Below are positions 11,201-23,200 of a stretch of 64,000 nucleotides of DNA, one piece after another. The DNA lies in NCBI GenBank assembly GCA_017311185.1, contig JAESUZ010004128.1:558001-622000 (forward strand), written 5' to 3'. How positions within the stretch are numbered: position 1 is the first letter of the stretch; each line of letters opens with the position of its first letter. This stretch comes from Proteles cristata cristata (lineage: Eukaryota > Chordata > Mammalia > Carnivora > Hyaenidae). Position numbers and translations under genes: made by a program. The notes under the pieces were generated by a model, which saw only the letters and a list, made by a program, of their open reading frames with translations, was not told the origin of the DNA and did no database searches.

Positions 11201-14200
11201 ACACTGGTCAGGGGACCATGGCCTCCCCGAGGGCCACAGCTGGAGTTGGAGCTCCTCCTCAGAGGACACAAATCCCACACTCTCCCCACCACACTGATGG
11301 GCCGAAGAGGTCGGCGTGCGTCCCCAGGTGCCCAGTGTCGCAGACGAGCACGGCCGCCTGGCTGACAGGCCTTCTCCGAGGAGGGGCCGGTCGGGGCCTC
11401 GCTGACGAGGGGAGCAGGTTCGCTGCGAGGCCGGGCCGCTCGGAGGGGAAGGCTCCGTGGTGGTGACACTGCACGTGTGAAACAGCTAAGGGGTGGGACA
11501 TCGTCGGGGATGGCTTGGCAGAGAGAAGACCGGACCCTCTGGATTGGAATGTCACTGAAGGAACGAACTTGGGAGAGAAAAGGAAGATTCCGAGGGCTGA
11601 GCTCGGAGAGGAGCCTTACGGTGCAGGGCCATTGAGGGAAGCCCTGAAGGAAGCAGGAGGAGCGCAGGATGGGGTGGGGTGACTGCTGGTGGGACAGCGT
11701 GTCGGAACGCGCAGGTGGTTTTCTCAGGGAGCAGGGACCCCGGGTTCTGGGTCTGGAGGGAATATGAGACTGTGCTGGAGGCAGTGATTCTGGAAGTTTC
11801 TGTACAGCGGCTTTGGACTTGATGGAGTAGAAAGCCAGGTGAACTGTTGGGCTGGGAGGGGGTGCGGTGAGACTTGGGTCGGTGCTAGGAGGGGTCAGTT
11901 ACCCAGTGCTTCCTGCGGGCAGGCATTGCTCTCGCCCCCTCACGTGCATTATTTCGTTTCAGCCTCATGTCAGCCCGTAACGGCAATAGCTGCTGGAGCT
12001 ATGCTCGCACCAAGCCCGGCTGATGCCGGGGCCTGTGCGCCGACCCCGGTGCTTAACTGCCAAGGAGAGAGGAGAGGGACGGGGAGGTCCTGTGTCCCGT
12101 CCTCACTGTGTCGATCCAACTCTTGCTGAAAAAACCCAACTTATTCTTACTTTCAGGGGGCAGATGATTTCTGCTGAAGACTGTGAGTTCATTCAACGGT
12201 TTGAGATGAAAAGGAGTCCTGAAGAGAAGCAAGAGATGCTCCAAACCGAAGGCAGTCAGGTGATGGCTACACACATACCATGAACACCTTCCTGTGCCAT
12301 TAAAGATTCTAGAAACCATGTTAATGACTGTGATATTTCCTTGTAGGTGTGCGTCATAATTTATCTAAAAATCCTTTTTAAGTGGAAGACATTGAAATTT
12401 CCAGTTTTCTAGCTCCTTTAGGTATAAGGCTAGGTTATGTAGTTGGGATGGATTCTGCTTCTTGAGATAGGCCTGAATTGCAATACACTTTCCTTTGACA
12501 ACTGCCTTTGCATCATTTGAAAGGGTTTGGAGTGTGGTGTTTTCATTTTCATTGGCTTCCATGTATTTTTTAATTTCTTCTTTAATTTCCTGGTTAACCC
12601 ATTCATTCTTTAGTAGGATGTTCTTTAACCTCTTTGTATTTGAGGGCTTTCCAAATTTTTTCTTGTGGTTGATTTCAGGTTACATAGTGTTGTGATCCGA
12701 AAATATGCATGATAGGAGCTCAGTCTTTTTGTACTGTTGAGGGCTGATTTGCAACGTAGCATGTGATTTATTCTCAAGAATGTTCCAGGGGCACCTGGGT
12801 GGCTTAGTTGGTTAAGCGTCGGACTTTGGCTTGGGTCATCGTCTCATGGTTTGGGAATTTGACCCCTGCATCATGCTCTGTGTTGACAGCTAAGAGCCTG
12901 GAGGCTGCTTCACATTCTGTGTCTCCCTCTTTTTCTGCTTCTCCCTCGCTCATGCTCTCTTTCTCAAAATTAAATAAATATTTTTAAAAATTAAAAAAAA
13001 AAGAATGCTCCATATGCACTTGGGAAGAATGTGTATTCTGTTGCTTTAGGATGAAATGTTTTGAGTATGTCTGTTAAGTCCATCTGGTCCAGTGTGTCAT
13101 TCAAAGCCATTGTTTCCTTGTCGATTTTTCTGCTTAGATGATCTGCCCATTGCTGTAAATTATGTGAGGGTGTTACACCAAGTCCTATAAGGGTGTTAAA
13201 GAGTCCTACTAGTATTGTGTTATTAATAATGAGTTTCTATAAGTTTGTGATTAACTGATTTGTATATTTGGGTGCCCTCAGGTTGGAGGGCGTAAATATT
13301 TACAATTGTTCGATCTTCTTCATAGATCCCTTAATTATGATATAACGTCTTTCTTCATCATCTCTTGTTAACAGTCTTTGTTTAAAGTCTTGTTTGTCTG
13401 ATACAAATATGGCTAATCTGGTTTCTTTTGATGGCCCTTAGCATGCTAGATGATTCTCTGTCCCTTCACTGTCAATCTACAGGAGTCTTTAGGTCGAAAA
13501 TGAGTGTCTTGTAGGCAGCCTATCAATGGGTCTTGGGCTTTTTTTAATCTCTTCTGATACCCTATGTGGTTTGATTGGAGGAGTTCATGAAAATTCAGAG
13601 TGATTATTGGAAACTTTGAATTTAGAGCCATTGCATTGCCTGTAGAGTTGGTTTTGGTGATGTTGTCTATTCATTTCTAGTCTTTGTTGCTTTTGGTCTT
13701 TTTTGTTTTGTTTTGTTTTGTTTTGTTTTCTCCACTCAAAGAGTCTCCCTTAAAATTTCTTGCAGAGCTGGTTTAGTGGTCACAGACTTCTTTAGTTTTT
13801 CTTTGTCCGGGAAACTCTTTATTTCTCCTTCTATTTTGAATGACAGCCTTGCTGGTTAAACGATTCTTGGCTGCACCTTTTTCCCATTCATCACGTTGAA
13901 TATATCCTGATACTCCCTTCTGTCCTGCCAAGCTTCCGTGGACAGATTTGCTGCAAACCTGATCTGTCTTCCTTTGTAGGTTAAGGACTTTTTCCCTTGT
14001 TGCTTTCAGGATTTTTTCCTTGTCTATGTGTTATATGGATTTGTTATATCTTGGCCATGGTCGACTTGTTGAATTTAATCGGGAGTTCTCTGTGCTGCTT
14101 GGATTTTGATGTCTGTGTCCTTCCCCAGATTAGGGAAGTTTTGCTCACACAAACATTCTGCCCCTTTGTCTCTCTCTTCGTCTTCTAAGATTCCTATGAT

Positions 14201-17200
14201 ACAAATGTTATTCCTCTTTAATAAGTCACTGGGTTCTCTAAGTGTTATATCATGATCTTTGGCTTCTGTATCCCTCCTCTTTTCAGCTTCACTATTTTTT
14301 ATAATTTTGTCTTCTGTGTCATTCGTTCGCTGCTCTGCCTCATCCATCCTCACCATCATGGCATTCATTTGAGATTGCATCTCTGTTATAACATTTTATT
14401 TTTTTTTTTATTTTTTATTTTTTAATATTTTATTTCTAGGAGAGAGAGAGAGAGAGAGACAGCGTGAGCAGGGGAGGGTCAGAGAGAGAGGGAGTCACAG
14501 ACTGAAACAGGCTCCAGGCTCTGAGCTGTCAGTCAGCACAGAGCCCGACGAAGGGCTCGAACCCACGAACCGCGAGATCATGACCTAAGCGAAAGTCGGA
14601 CGCTTAACCGACTAAGCCACCCAGGTGCCCCTGTTATAACATTTTAGATTTCAGCCTGGCTAGATTTTAGTTCTTTTATCTCTGTAAAAAGGGATTCTCT
14701 GGTGTCTTCTAGTTTTTCAACCCCAGCTATTATTCTTATAATTGTGGCTTTAATTTTAATTTACTTTTATTTTTTTGAGAGAGAGGGCACCAGTGAGTTA
14801 GGGGCAGAGAGAGAGAAAGAAGCAGGACTCTCTGAAGTGAGGCTCGAGCCTACCTGATGTGGGACTAGAACTCAGGAACTGTGAGATCATGACCTGAGCC
14901 AAAGTCAGATGCTTAACTGACTGAGCCACCCAGGCTCCCACAATTGTGGTTTTAAATTCTATTTCAGACTTTTTCTGCGTTTCTGAAAAATTTTTTAGAA
15001 TAGATTCCTAGAAGGAAAATTAAGTTTCAAAGTAAATATTGTTTTTAAAGTTGCTTAACATTTTTTTTCAGAAATTTTTTTCCAATTTGTATTCTCACTA
15101 GAATATGATGCAATTCTGCTGCCCATCAGATTTTCTGATATTGGGGGGGAGGGTACTGATGGTCTCAAGGAGCTCATACACATCTCAGCCTGATTCTCAC
15201 AACAATCCTGGGGAATCTGTGAGGAAACATACTTTTGGCTCCAATTTTTGTTGAATTCCAGAGATTGTCACATAATGGTGAGATGTAGGATGGAGACAGG
15301 TCATAGCCTTCTGATTTTAATCCCTAGTACTCTTGTTGCTGTAGTGTTTTGCTTCTCAGTAAATGCAAAAACAGAACAAAAATAAATAAGTTTCAGTTGT
15401 CTTCATAACTTAATCTTTATGTTATCACGGGCCGTCAAGAGTTAGAGTTGCTAGGTCTATTTAAACGTACTAAACATTTTGCAATTTTTCACTAAAAATG
15501 ATCAGGAATCTGATGCAAGTCATAGTATGTTCCTCCCCTACTTTATCACAGTATTTGTAAAATGTAAACATTTCCTATAGTTGAAATTTTGTAGTTAATA
15601 GTCTTTGTATTATCATTTGTGCAAGAGAAGTATTTTCCTGAAATGCCATGAAAATGTGGTGTTTGTAGTTGAAAAAAGTAGCTGATGTTACTTTCATTTT
15701 TCTTTTCCAGTGTGCCAAAACATTTATAAATTTGATGACTCACATCTCCAAAGAGCAGACAGTTCAGTATATACTCACTATGGTGGATGATATGCTGCAG
15801 GTATGTATGGTCTTCATTTCATCCATTTGGTGACTTCATTGTCTTGTATTCTGCACAGTAACAACAATGGATTTCTTCTAAGTTGGACTTGCTAATAGTG
15901 TTAAAGATGGGAATGCCCCCACACAGGCTATTGTTGGTGTTTTTCAGGATGTCCAGTAATTAATTTGTATTTTTTTCATAATACCTGAGTCCTTTGTTAA
16001 ACACCAGCGATGGTGGGTAAATCATTGGAGGCTTTCTAGATGCTCAGCGTACTTCCCAGCAGTGTGGCTTCTTCTCTTCAGTCACTGAACAGATCTCAGT
16101 GGCCCTGCCATGTTCGCGGCCGGTGCCAAGCACTGGGGGTTTGGCCTGAATGTAGGCAAGGTGTTTCCCCTCAAAGATCTATTCTCTTTGCAGAACATTT
16201 TGCCTATCATCTGAGACTTTTCCAGTTGCATAAAGTTTCTGTTTAGGGTTTTTATGGTCCCTGAACACGGAGGGGCCTCCATTATTCATACTTTTGTGTC
16301 TTACACTGGAGTCGAATCTGGATTGGAATTGTCAGTGTACAGAGCAGTCCTTTTTGAGACAGGCAGCCTGGGCAGCTGAATCCAGCGCCTGACCCCTTCT
16401 TCAGGATGGAAGAGCAGCGCCAGCCTGGCAGCTTGTGCGGACCTCTGTTCTGTCAGTGTACAAAGAAAAACACTGACAGCCTACTATGAGCCAGCCACTG
16501 CACTAACTGTTACTGGAGGAATGAAGGTTAAGAAGAATGGTGCTATCTACCCGGGCGCCCTCATGTCTCCATAGGAATGCAGTGACTTTATAACGCGGGT
16601 GAGGGTCAGCATCCAGCCTGGGCTGAGAATGATCTCGGTTTCTCTCAGCGCTTTTTGCTTCTGTAAAGTTCAGGAAAATGGGGAACATCGGGGTCTGCCT
16701 TGGTTATCCTGGTTACTGTATAGGGTTGCACCTAGAATGAGCAGCTTGCGTTGGCGTGCACTTTGATTTTATTTATATGTATATACGTGTACACAGCACA
16801 CACGCGTGTGCACACAGATAACCTCATTTTGTGTACAGACATCTGTCAACTGGAAACCAGGAGTTCACACTCTCTTCAGGTTCATTTCGGGTCAACACCA
16901 GAGTTCATTCTAGCCTTCCCTTTCCATGCTCGTAACTCTCTCCTGTGAGCTCCTCTTATCCTTCATGTATTTACTTGTCTGTTCCACCAATGGCACAAGG
17001 AAAGGAGTGTCCGAATTGCTGACCCATACGGCTGTGCAAAATGAGCCCTTTCCCTAGAGTTCAGTGTTGGCATCCTTTTTCTTTCAGCCGAGAGTGTGTA
17101 CTCAGAGTGTTGTATTCAAGTACTTACATTATTTTTCTTGAAATACAGTTAGATTCACTTGTGGTTTTTGGTATTGTACTTATTTTTTTTTCATTCTTGT

Positions 17201-20200
17201 TGATTTTTATTATTTCTGATGATGTAAAACACCAACATGTTTCTGGAAGTCAAAACTGTACGGAAAAGATACAATCAGAGAAATGTCACCGAACCCTTAC
17301 CCCCCATCCCTCCATTCCCACCTATCTCTCATTAGGTAACCAGCATCATAGATTTCTGCTTTATCCTTCCTGGGGTTTTTTCCACCTGCAGAAATAGTCA
17401 GATACATGTAATATATTTTTATTTCCTTCTCTTTCTTTTTTTTTTCAATGTTTATTTTTGAGAGAGAGAGCATGAGCATGGGGGAGGGGCAGAGAGAGAG
17501 AGAGAGAGAGAAGAAGACACAGAATCCAAAGCAGGCTTTAGGCTCTGAGCTGTCAGCACAGAGCCTGATGTGGGGCTCGAACCCAAGAACCATTAAGATT
17601 ATGACCTGAGCCAAAGTTGGACACCTAACTGACTGAGCCACACGTGTCCCATAGTTGCTTCTCTTTGTTATAGAAAACATGTAGTAAATATAATCTCTTG
17701 TATTTTGCTTATCTTACCTAACAGAATATGCCAGAAATCATTCCATGTCAGCTCATAGATATTTCTCATATTCTTTTTTGATAGCAACAGAGTGCTGTTT
17801 TTTTTTTTAAGATTTTATTTTTAAGTAAACTCCACACCCAGTGTGTGGCTCAAACTTTCAACCTCAAGATCAAGAGTCACACGCTCCTCTGACAGCCAGC
17901 CAGGTGCCCTGCATCATAGTACTCTTAGAGTGGATGCACTGTGGTTTACGTCATCTTTGATGTGATGGACATTGAGGTTGGCTCATGCACATATTTATTT
18001 TGGTTTAATTAAGTTTTTATTATTTTATTCATTTTTATTTTTTTAAGAAAGAGTGAGTGAGTGGGGGAGATGGGCAGAGTGTGGGAGACAGACAAAGGGA
18101 GAGAGAGAATCTCAAGCAGGCTCCACTCTCAGTGTGAAGCCTGATGGAGAGCTTGATCCCACAACCCCTGGAATCATGACCTGAACCGAAATCAAGGATC
18201 AGATGCTCAACTGACTGAGCCACCCAGGCACCCCTAAAGTTATAGTTTTCAAAATAAACATTGTGTTGGGTCTGCTCATGAGTCAGGCAGCTGGGACATC
18301 TCTGACTTTGGTGTTTCTGGTGTAAATTACTTGGGCTCTGTTTTGAAACCAGTGAATAAGTCCTTTATGAAGAGCCTTTGATGGACTTCCCTGGCCAGAG
18401 AACCACAGATTTTGGTCTCAGGCAGCAACCAGGGTTGTAACCTTTTTAGCTTAGGGCTTCTTTAGGGTCTGTCACATGTCAGACAAGACAAGGTTCTGGA
18501 GCATGTCCCGAACTTGCCTTTGGACCACTTCTTTTTGGCTCTGCCTTCAGATTTGTTCACTGGGCCTTTGTTTTTCTTGGCCAGCTTCCTGGTCTCTTTC
18601 TTCTGCTCATTGTTCGTGGGGGGTGTCACAGAGCTCGCCAAGCAGCCTTGCTAAAGTGGCTCCAGCATTTTCTACAATATTTTTTAATTAGGAATAATGA
18701 AGCCACAAATAACCTTATGCAAATGTATTTTCATGTGGTCAGGAATGTACATCATGGTAAATGCCCAGAAATAGGATTGCTGGGTGAAAGAACTACACAT
18801 GTTGTGTTAAGATATTGCCACGTAATTCCCTCCTGAAGTCCCCCTACATACGAGAACACCTGTGTCTCTACAGCCTGGCCAACAGGAGGCAGTGTCAGAC
18901 TTGCACATTTTTGCATCACGGTGGATCTAAAGTTGAACATCTTCATTTGAATAGTTTTATTTCTTCTTGTTGACCTGTTTTTATGAAGTTATATGTGGAC
19001 GGACTCAGGCTTAGGTAGCTGACATTATCCTTGGCTGGTTGATTAAAGATATTTTATAAATTTGTTGGTAGCATTTTAGTAACATTGAGAAATTTGCACA
19101 TACCTTTATCATTCTTGGGCTGCTTAATCAATACTGTAATTATAAATGTTATCCAATTTTTAACCAGTCACTTCATTTTTAATACTTTTGGATAGAATAC
19201 TTTTGGACAGAATTGCTTGTTTTTTCTCATATGTTTAGTTTTGGGTACATAATTTTGAAGATGAAGATTTTTTTGTGCTCAGATATCAACAGGAATTTTT
19301 AAATGCTTTTGAGAAGAGCTTTATCCATATTCTCTTAAAAGTTTGTAACTTGGCTATCTGAAACAGTGATGAATGGTAGATACCTTTTAAAGCAGGAATT
19401 GAAACCCCAAAGGACTGGTCAAGGAAGATGGGTTTTAAACTTACTTAAAATATAAAAAATAGTTTCTCTTCTTTTGGTATGTAGGGTACTTTGTTTATTT
19501 GTGTGTCAGTGATAATTACAGTTTTAACTTGAGAAATAATCCACTAAAGGAGTAATTAATGACTTACCCAAATTTTGAGTCCTTTGATAAAATCATCATC
19601 ATATCTTGAAGTTGGTATTCTAAACTCTAACGATTCGTTACTTAAGGAGATATTCGTCTGTTCCTCAAATAGTTAACTGTTAGTACAGACCAAAATGAAA
19701 ACCAATGTATATAAAAAGAATTAAGTGGTCTAAAAATTGTTTGTGGTGTTTTGTGCACCACAGACTCAGAAAGGGTATTTCAGCCAATGAAATGTACAGA
19801 AGACTTAGGTGAGAGGTAGAGTTTGCTAAGAATTAATTGTTCCTCATATCCAGTGTCTGTCTGCTAGTGTTCCAGGCTGTTTTTGTTCTCTTTATGTGCC
19901 CTGATTTTTCTGTCATGATACTCTAACCTGATTTTATTAGTGTGGAGACAACATTGAGAAGCACAGGTCCAAGGTGCAGGCTCAGAAGAAGCGTCACTTA
20001 GATCACTTCTCCCGGCATGGCTGCGGTCTGCTGGCTTGGCTCACTTGACTCCAGGGTGCTGATGATAATTAAAGGTGATGTTAGAGTGTCTATGCCTGCC
20101 CCATCACCAGCCCTGGCCCCTCATAGCAACTGGCAGGGAAGACACACTGACTGACGGGACACAGAATGAAGGGTGCATTCTGATTAGTGATATCCTTTCT

Positions 20201-23200
20201 TCTCTGTTTTCAGGAAAATCACCAGCGGGTCAGCATTTTCTTTGACTATGCTAAACGCAGCAAGAACACTGCCTGGTCCTACTTTCTGCCAATGCTGAAC
20301 CGCCAGGATCTCTTTACTGTTCATATGGTAACTTTTAAATTGATCAGATTTCTGATTTGGGGAAGAAACACACTTGGGCTATTTATGACTTCATAACCTC
20401 CCAGTTCCCTGAGGAGAGCAGTAATGGCCACGATGTTGAGTTTTCAAAGCAACATAAACAAAACATAAGTTTCCTTATAGAGGTTTAGAATCTGGGGATG
20501 TCGGGAAGACAGAGGTGATGGGGTGGCTCTGATACAGTTACAGTTTTGTAGAGTATTTGTTGAGCTGGTTAGCTTGAAAGCCTTTGGTAATTGCATGTGC
20601 AAAGAGCTTTTGATTGTGATAGGGTTAACCGTATTTTACTATAGAAATTAAATTTTGTTTAGTTGTTTTTTTTAAATGTTTATTTTTTTAATTTATTTTT
20701 GAGACAGAGAGAGATAGAGCATGAATGGTGATGGGGCAGAGAGAGGGAGACACAGAATCGGAAGCAGGCTCCAGGCTCTGAGCTGTCTGCATAGATTCTG
20801 ATACAGGGCTTGAACTCACAAACAATGAGATCATGACCTGAGCTGAAGGCAGACACTTAACTGATTGAGCCACCCAGGCGCCCTGAGGGTATCTTTAATA
20901 CCCAAGATACAGATTTTTAAGTGTGAGGACTCACAAAGGGCTTGGAATGAAGAAGATAGCAGCTAACAGTCTGTTGTAGACATTGCTCGGAACTCTGGCA
21001 AGTGATTTGCTGAAAGTTTGCAGAGTTTTGAATATCAACATCTACAAATTCATTACAAGTATTTATTCAGTGTCTCAAAAAAATAATAATAAAGAAAAAG
21101 ATTCTTTTGATATTTGCGGGTCTATAATGAATCTCGATTTTCTTTTTTTTTTTATTTTCTTTCTGAAACGCAAAACAATACAAGGAACGTCATGAAATTC
21201 TTAAAACACAACTAATTCTATTTCACCTTAAGGGAGCTATTTTAAAATATATTTTGACTATATTGCAATATATATGTTAAAACATTTTGTGTTTTTTTTT
21301 AGTTTACAGAGAGTATAAGGGGTGAAGAGAGGCAGGGGGGGAAGGGGGGAGAATCTTAAGCATGCTCCATGCTCAGCATGGACCCTGACGAGGGGCTCGA
21401 TCCCAGGGCCCTGGGTGAAACCAAGAGCTGTACTCAACTGACTGAGCCATCCAGGTGCCCCACAAAATATATGTATATATTTTAAATATATATATATATT
21501 TTTAATGTTTTATTTATTTATTTTTATATAAATTTTGTTTAATTTATTTTTGAGAGAGACATAGAGACAGCATGAGCAGGGGAGGGTCAGAGAGAGAGGG
21601 AAACACAGAATCCGAAGCAGCTCCAGGCTCTGAGGTGGCAGTCAGCACAGAGCCCGAGGCGGAGCTCGAACCCATGAACTGTGAGATCATGACCTGAGCC
21701 GAAGTCGGACGCTTAACCAGCTGAGCCACCCAGGTGCCCCTCACAAAATATATTTTTATAATACAAACTTATTTTGGAGGAGGTGAGTATTAAAAAAAAA
21801 AAAATCTTGTAGCGAAATGGTTATAAGAGTCCTGCCTTTTAAGGTATGTGATGTGATTTTTAGAATCGACATGGCATTCAGAAACATTTCTTATTTTTCA
21901 GGCAGCGAGAATTATCGCAAAGTTGGCGGCTTGGGGGAAAGAACTGATGGAAGGCAGTGACTTAAATTACTATTTCAATTGGATAAAAACTCAGCTGAGT
22001 TCACAGGTAAAAGAAGCTCTTTTTTAGTATCTTGGAAAGGAACGTGACACCTGTGTAAAGCTTGTTATGGCCATTATGTAAGCGGTAAATAAAGTTATAC
22101 TAAGACAGTGTCATCTTCAGCTACTCCCAGGTGTGGTAGTCGGCCTTCCTTTTTCTTTCTTTGACCAGCTTCAGCTCAAACCTGCTGTCATTGCTGCCAC
22201 TTGGGACTTTCCATCCATGCTTTTCAGTGGGTGAGGGGGACCTTCCTTCTGGGGGGCACCACGATCACACAGGCGGGGGAACCCGAAAGGACTGGCACAG
22301 CTGCAGAGAGCTGCTCATGTAAGGCTCGTGAGGAGGGACAAGGGACAGGGTCGCAGGAGTCCGAGTGCAGGCGGGCTCCAGGGCCCAGAGCCTTCAGTGC
22401 AGCGCCCGCTTCTGCCCTGGGACCCCGGACCTCCACGATTTGTGCGGGACATCTTGGATCTGGGCAGAGCTCTTCGGTAGTTGGTAGCTGGGATCGAGTC
22501 TGTTGTCCTGGGCACCACGGCAGGCCAGGCTGTCAGCCAGTCACACCGATAAGCAGAGTGGCGCTGGGTCTCAGCCCAGCCAGTCGCCTGGTCTCGCCCA
22601 AGAGTCCATACCAGGCTTCTGGGCGCCCCCGGGGAAGATGCGAGGTGACCATTACTGCGGCACCTTCCCACATTTACCGTGTCATCGTGGGCCTAAGGTT
22701 AGATGTGAAGCCTGCTTATCTTGGTCGCTCTTCGGATCTCTCTAGCTCTGCTTCTCCACAGAGGAAAGTAGCTCGCTGTTTGAATGACAGGGAAAATGCA
22801 GGTTTTCTGGTTTTGTCTTCCTGGTTCCCTAGAACAGGCAAACGAGAGGACACTTGTGGGTCAGTGGTTCTTTCCTTTAGGCTCCCGGTGACTAATGTCA
22901 GTGGGACAAGCGAGACTGGGAAGGTCCTCAGAAGAGGAGTGAAGTGAAGGGGGAGGCGTTCTGTGGGTCAGAAAGCGGGGAAGAGAAGGCGATTCTGGTG
23001 TGGGGACGCCTTCTGTGAGGGACGGGGCCAGGAAAGTAATGCCGGTAGTGTGTCGGCAGCGTTACAAACAAGGGTCTGTCTGAAAAAAAGTTTTGGAAAG
23101 TTGTAATTTAGATTTCAGGTGATATTTTAACAGATTCTAATTTGGGGCAGAAGAGAGAGACACCGCGACGTTTTACTTGGGTTTATTTTTTGTCTTATCG

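Larger units (their letters stand above)
4491..12156 (+). other. ATP6V1H: Intron 2 of ATP6V1H (7.7 kb, phase 2)
   Basis: Contents in order: a MIR-like piece (about 4825-5050), possibly L2-derived DNA (5320-5600), unassigned sequence to 6960, a short GGGGAGCTC minisatellite (6972-7009), an antisense L1M relic (7280-7900), an L2 copy (7955-8445) split by a TG microsatellite, a SINE (8645-8872), unassigned DNA 8880-10700, a SINE (10719-10926), a ~30-bp L1 3' end near 11030-11072 and a GC/CpG-rich stretch (11150-11710). A faint MIR match lies at 11895-12000. No exon was recognised. Confidence 0.75.
12370..14990 (-). mobile_element. Antisense L1 fragment covering ORF1 to early ORF2, with three nested SINEs
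   Basis: On the - strand, 14380-14075 translates to ORF1-like protein ([20 protein letters not shown], then [19 protein letters not shown] and [20 protein letters not shown]). The ORF1 C-terminus (FPDK-like region) lies near 13830-13750. The ORF2 endonuclease start lies at 13631-13446 ([15 protein letters not shown]) and ORF2 continues to about 12370. The 3' half (reverse transcriptase, C-rich domain, 3' UTR) is absent, the reverse of normal 5' truncation. Frames are broken. SINEs sit at 12788-13000, 14399-14630 and 14755-14940. A (TTTTG)n run is at 13707-13730. Confidence 0.85.
12260..15710 (+). other. ATP6V1H: Intron 3 of ATP6V1H (3.5 kb, phase 0)
   Basis: Most of it is an antisense L1 fragment (12370-14990) with three nested SINEs. 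15000-15710 is AT-rich and unassigned up to the strong polypyrimidine acceptor TTTTCTTTTCCAG of exon 4. Confidence 0.8.
17160..18000 (-). repeat. Old L1M/L1ME-type relic, antisense, split by SINEs
   Basis: Diagnostic text on the + strand includes GATGATGTAAAACACCAACA, AGAAATCATTCCATGTCAGC and GATAGCAACAGAGTGCTG. The related piece at 18650-18960 (GGAATAATGAAGCCACAAAT, AAATAGGATTGCTGGGTGAA) is likely the same element. No frame survives. Confidence 0.6.
15801..20213 (+). other. ATP6V1H: Intron 4 of ATP6V1H (4.4 kb, phase 0)
   Basis: 15801-17150 is mostly unassigned, with a small MIR-like piece near 16470-16540. Old antisense L1 relics occupy about 17160-18960, broken by three SINEs (17432-17651, 17800-17909, 18015-18234). 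18970-20213 is AT-rich with no recognised element. The acceptor is TCTCTGTTTTCAG. Confidence 0.75.
20328..21901 (+). other. ATP6V1H: Intron 5 of ATP6V1H (1.6 kb, phase 0)
   Basis: Three antisense SINEs (20665-20884, 21293-21461, 21475-21740) fill over a third. The remaining DNA at 20328-20660 and 20890-21290 holds nothing recognised. A (TA)n run precedes the third SINE. The acceptor is TTCTTATTTTTCAG. Confidence 0.8.

Noticed and set aside
18476..18691. 71-codon frame with hydrophobic, Trp/Leu/Cys-rich sequence
   Set aside because: Intronic, overlapping the edge of an L1 relic, without a splice context or homology.
22201..22947. 248-codon open frame on the + strand in intron 6
   Set aside because: The translation is rich in Ser, Gly, Arg and Pro, has no recognisable domain and follows GC-rich composition. 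No splice or promoter context supports it, so it is a chance frame.
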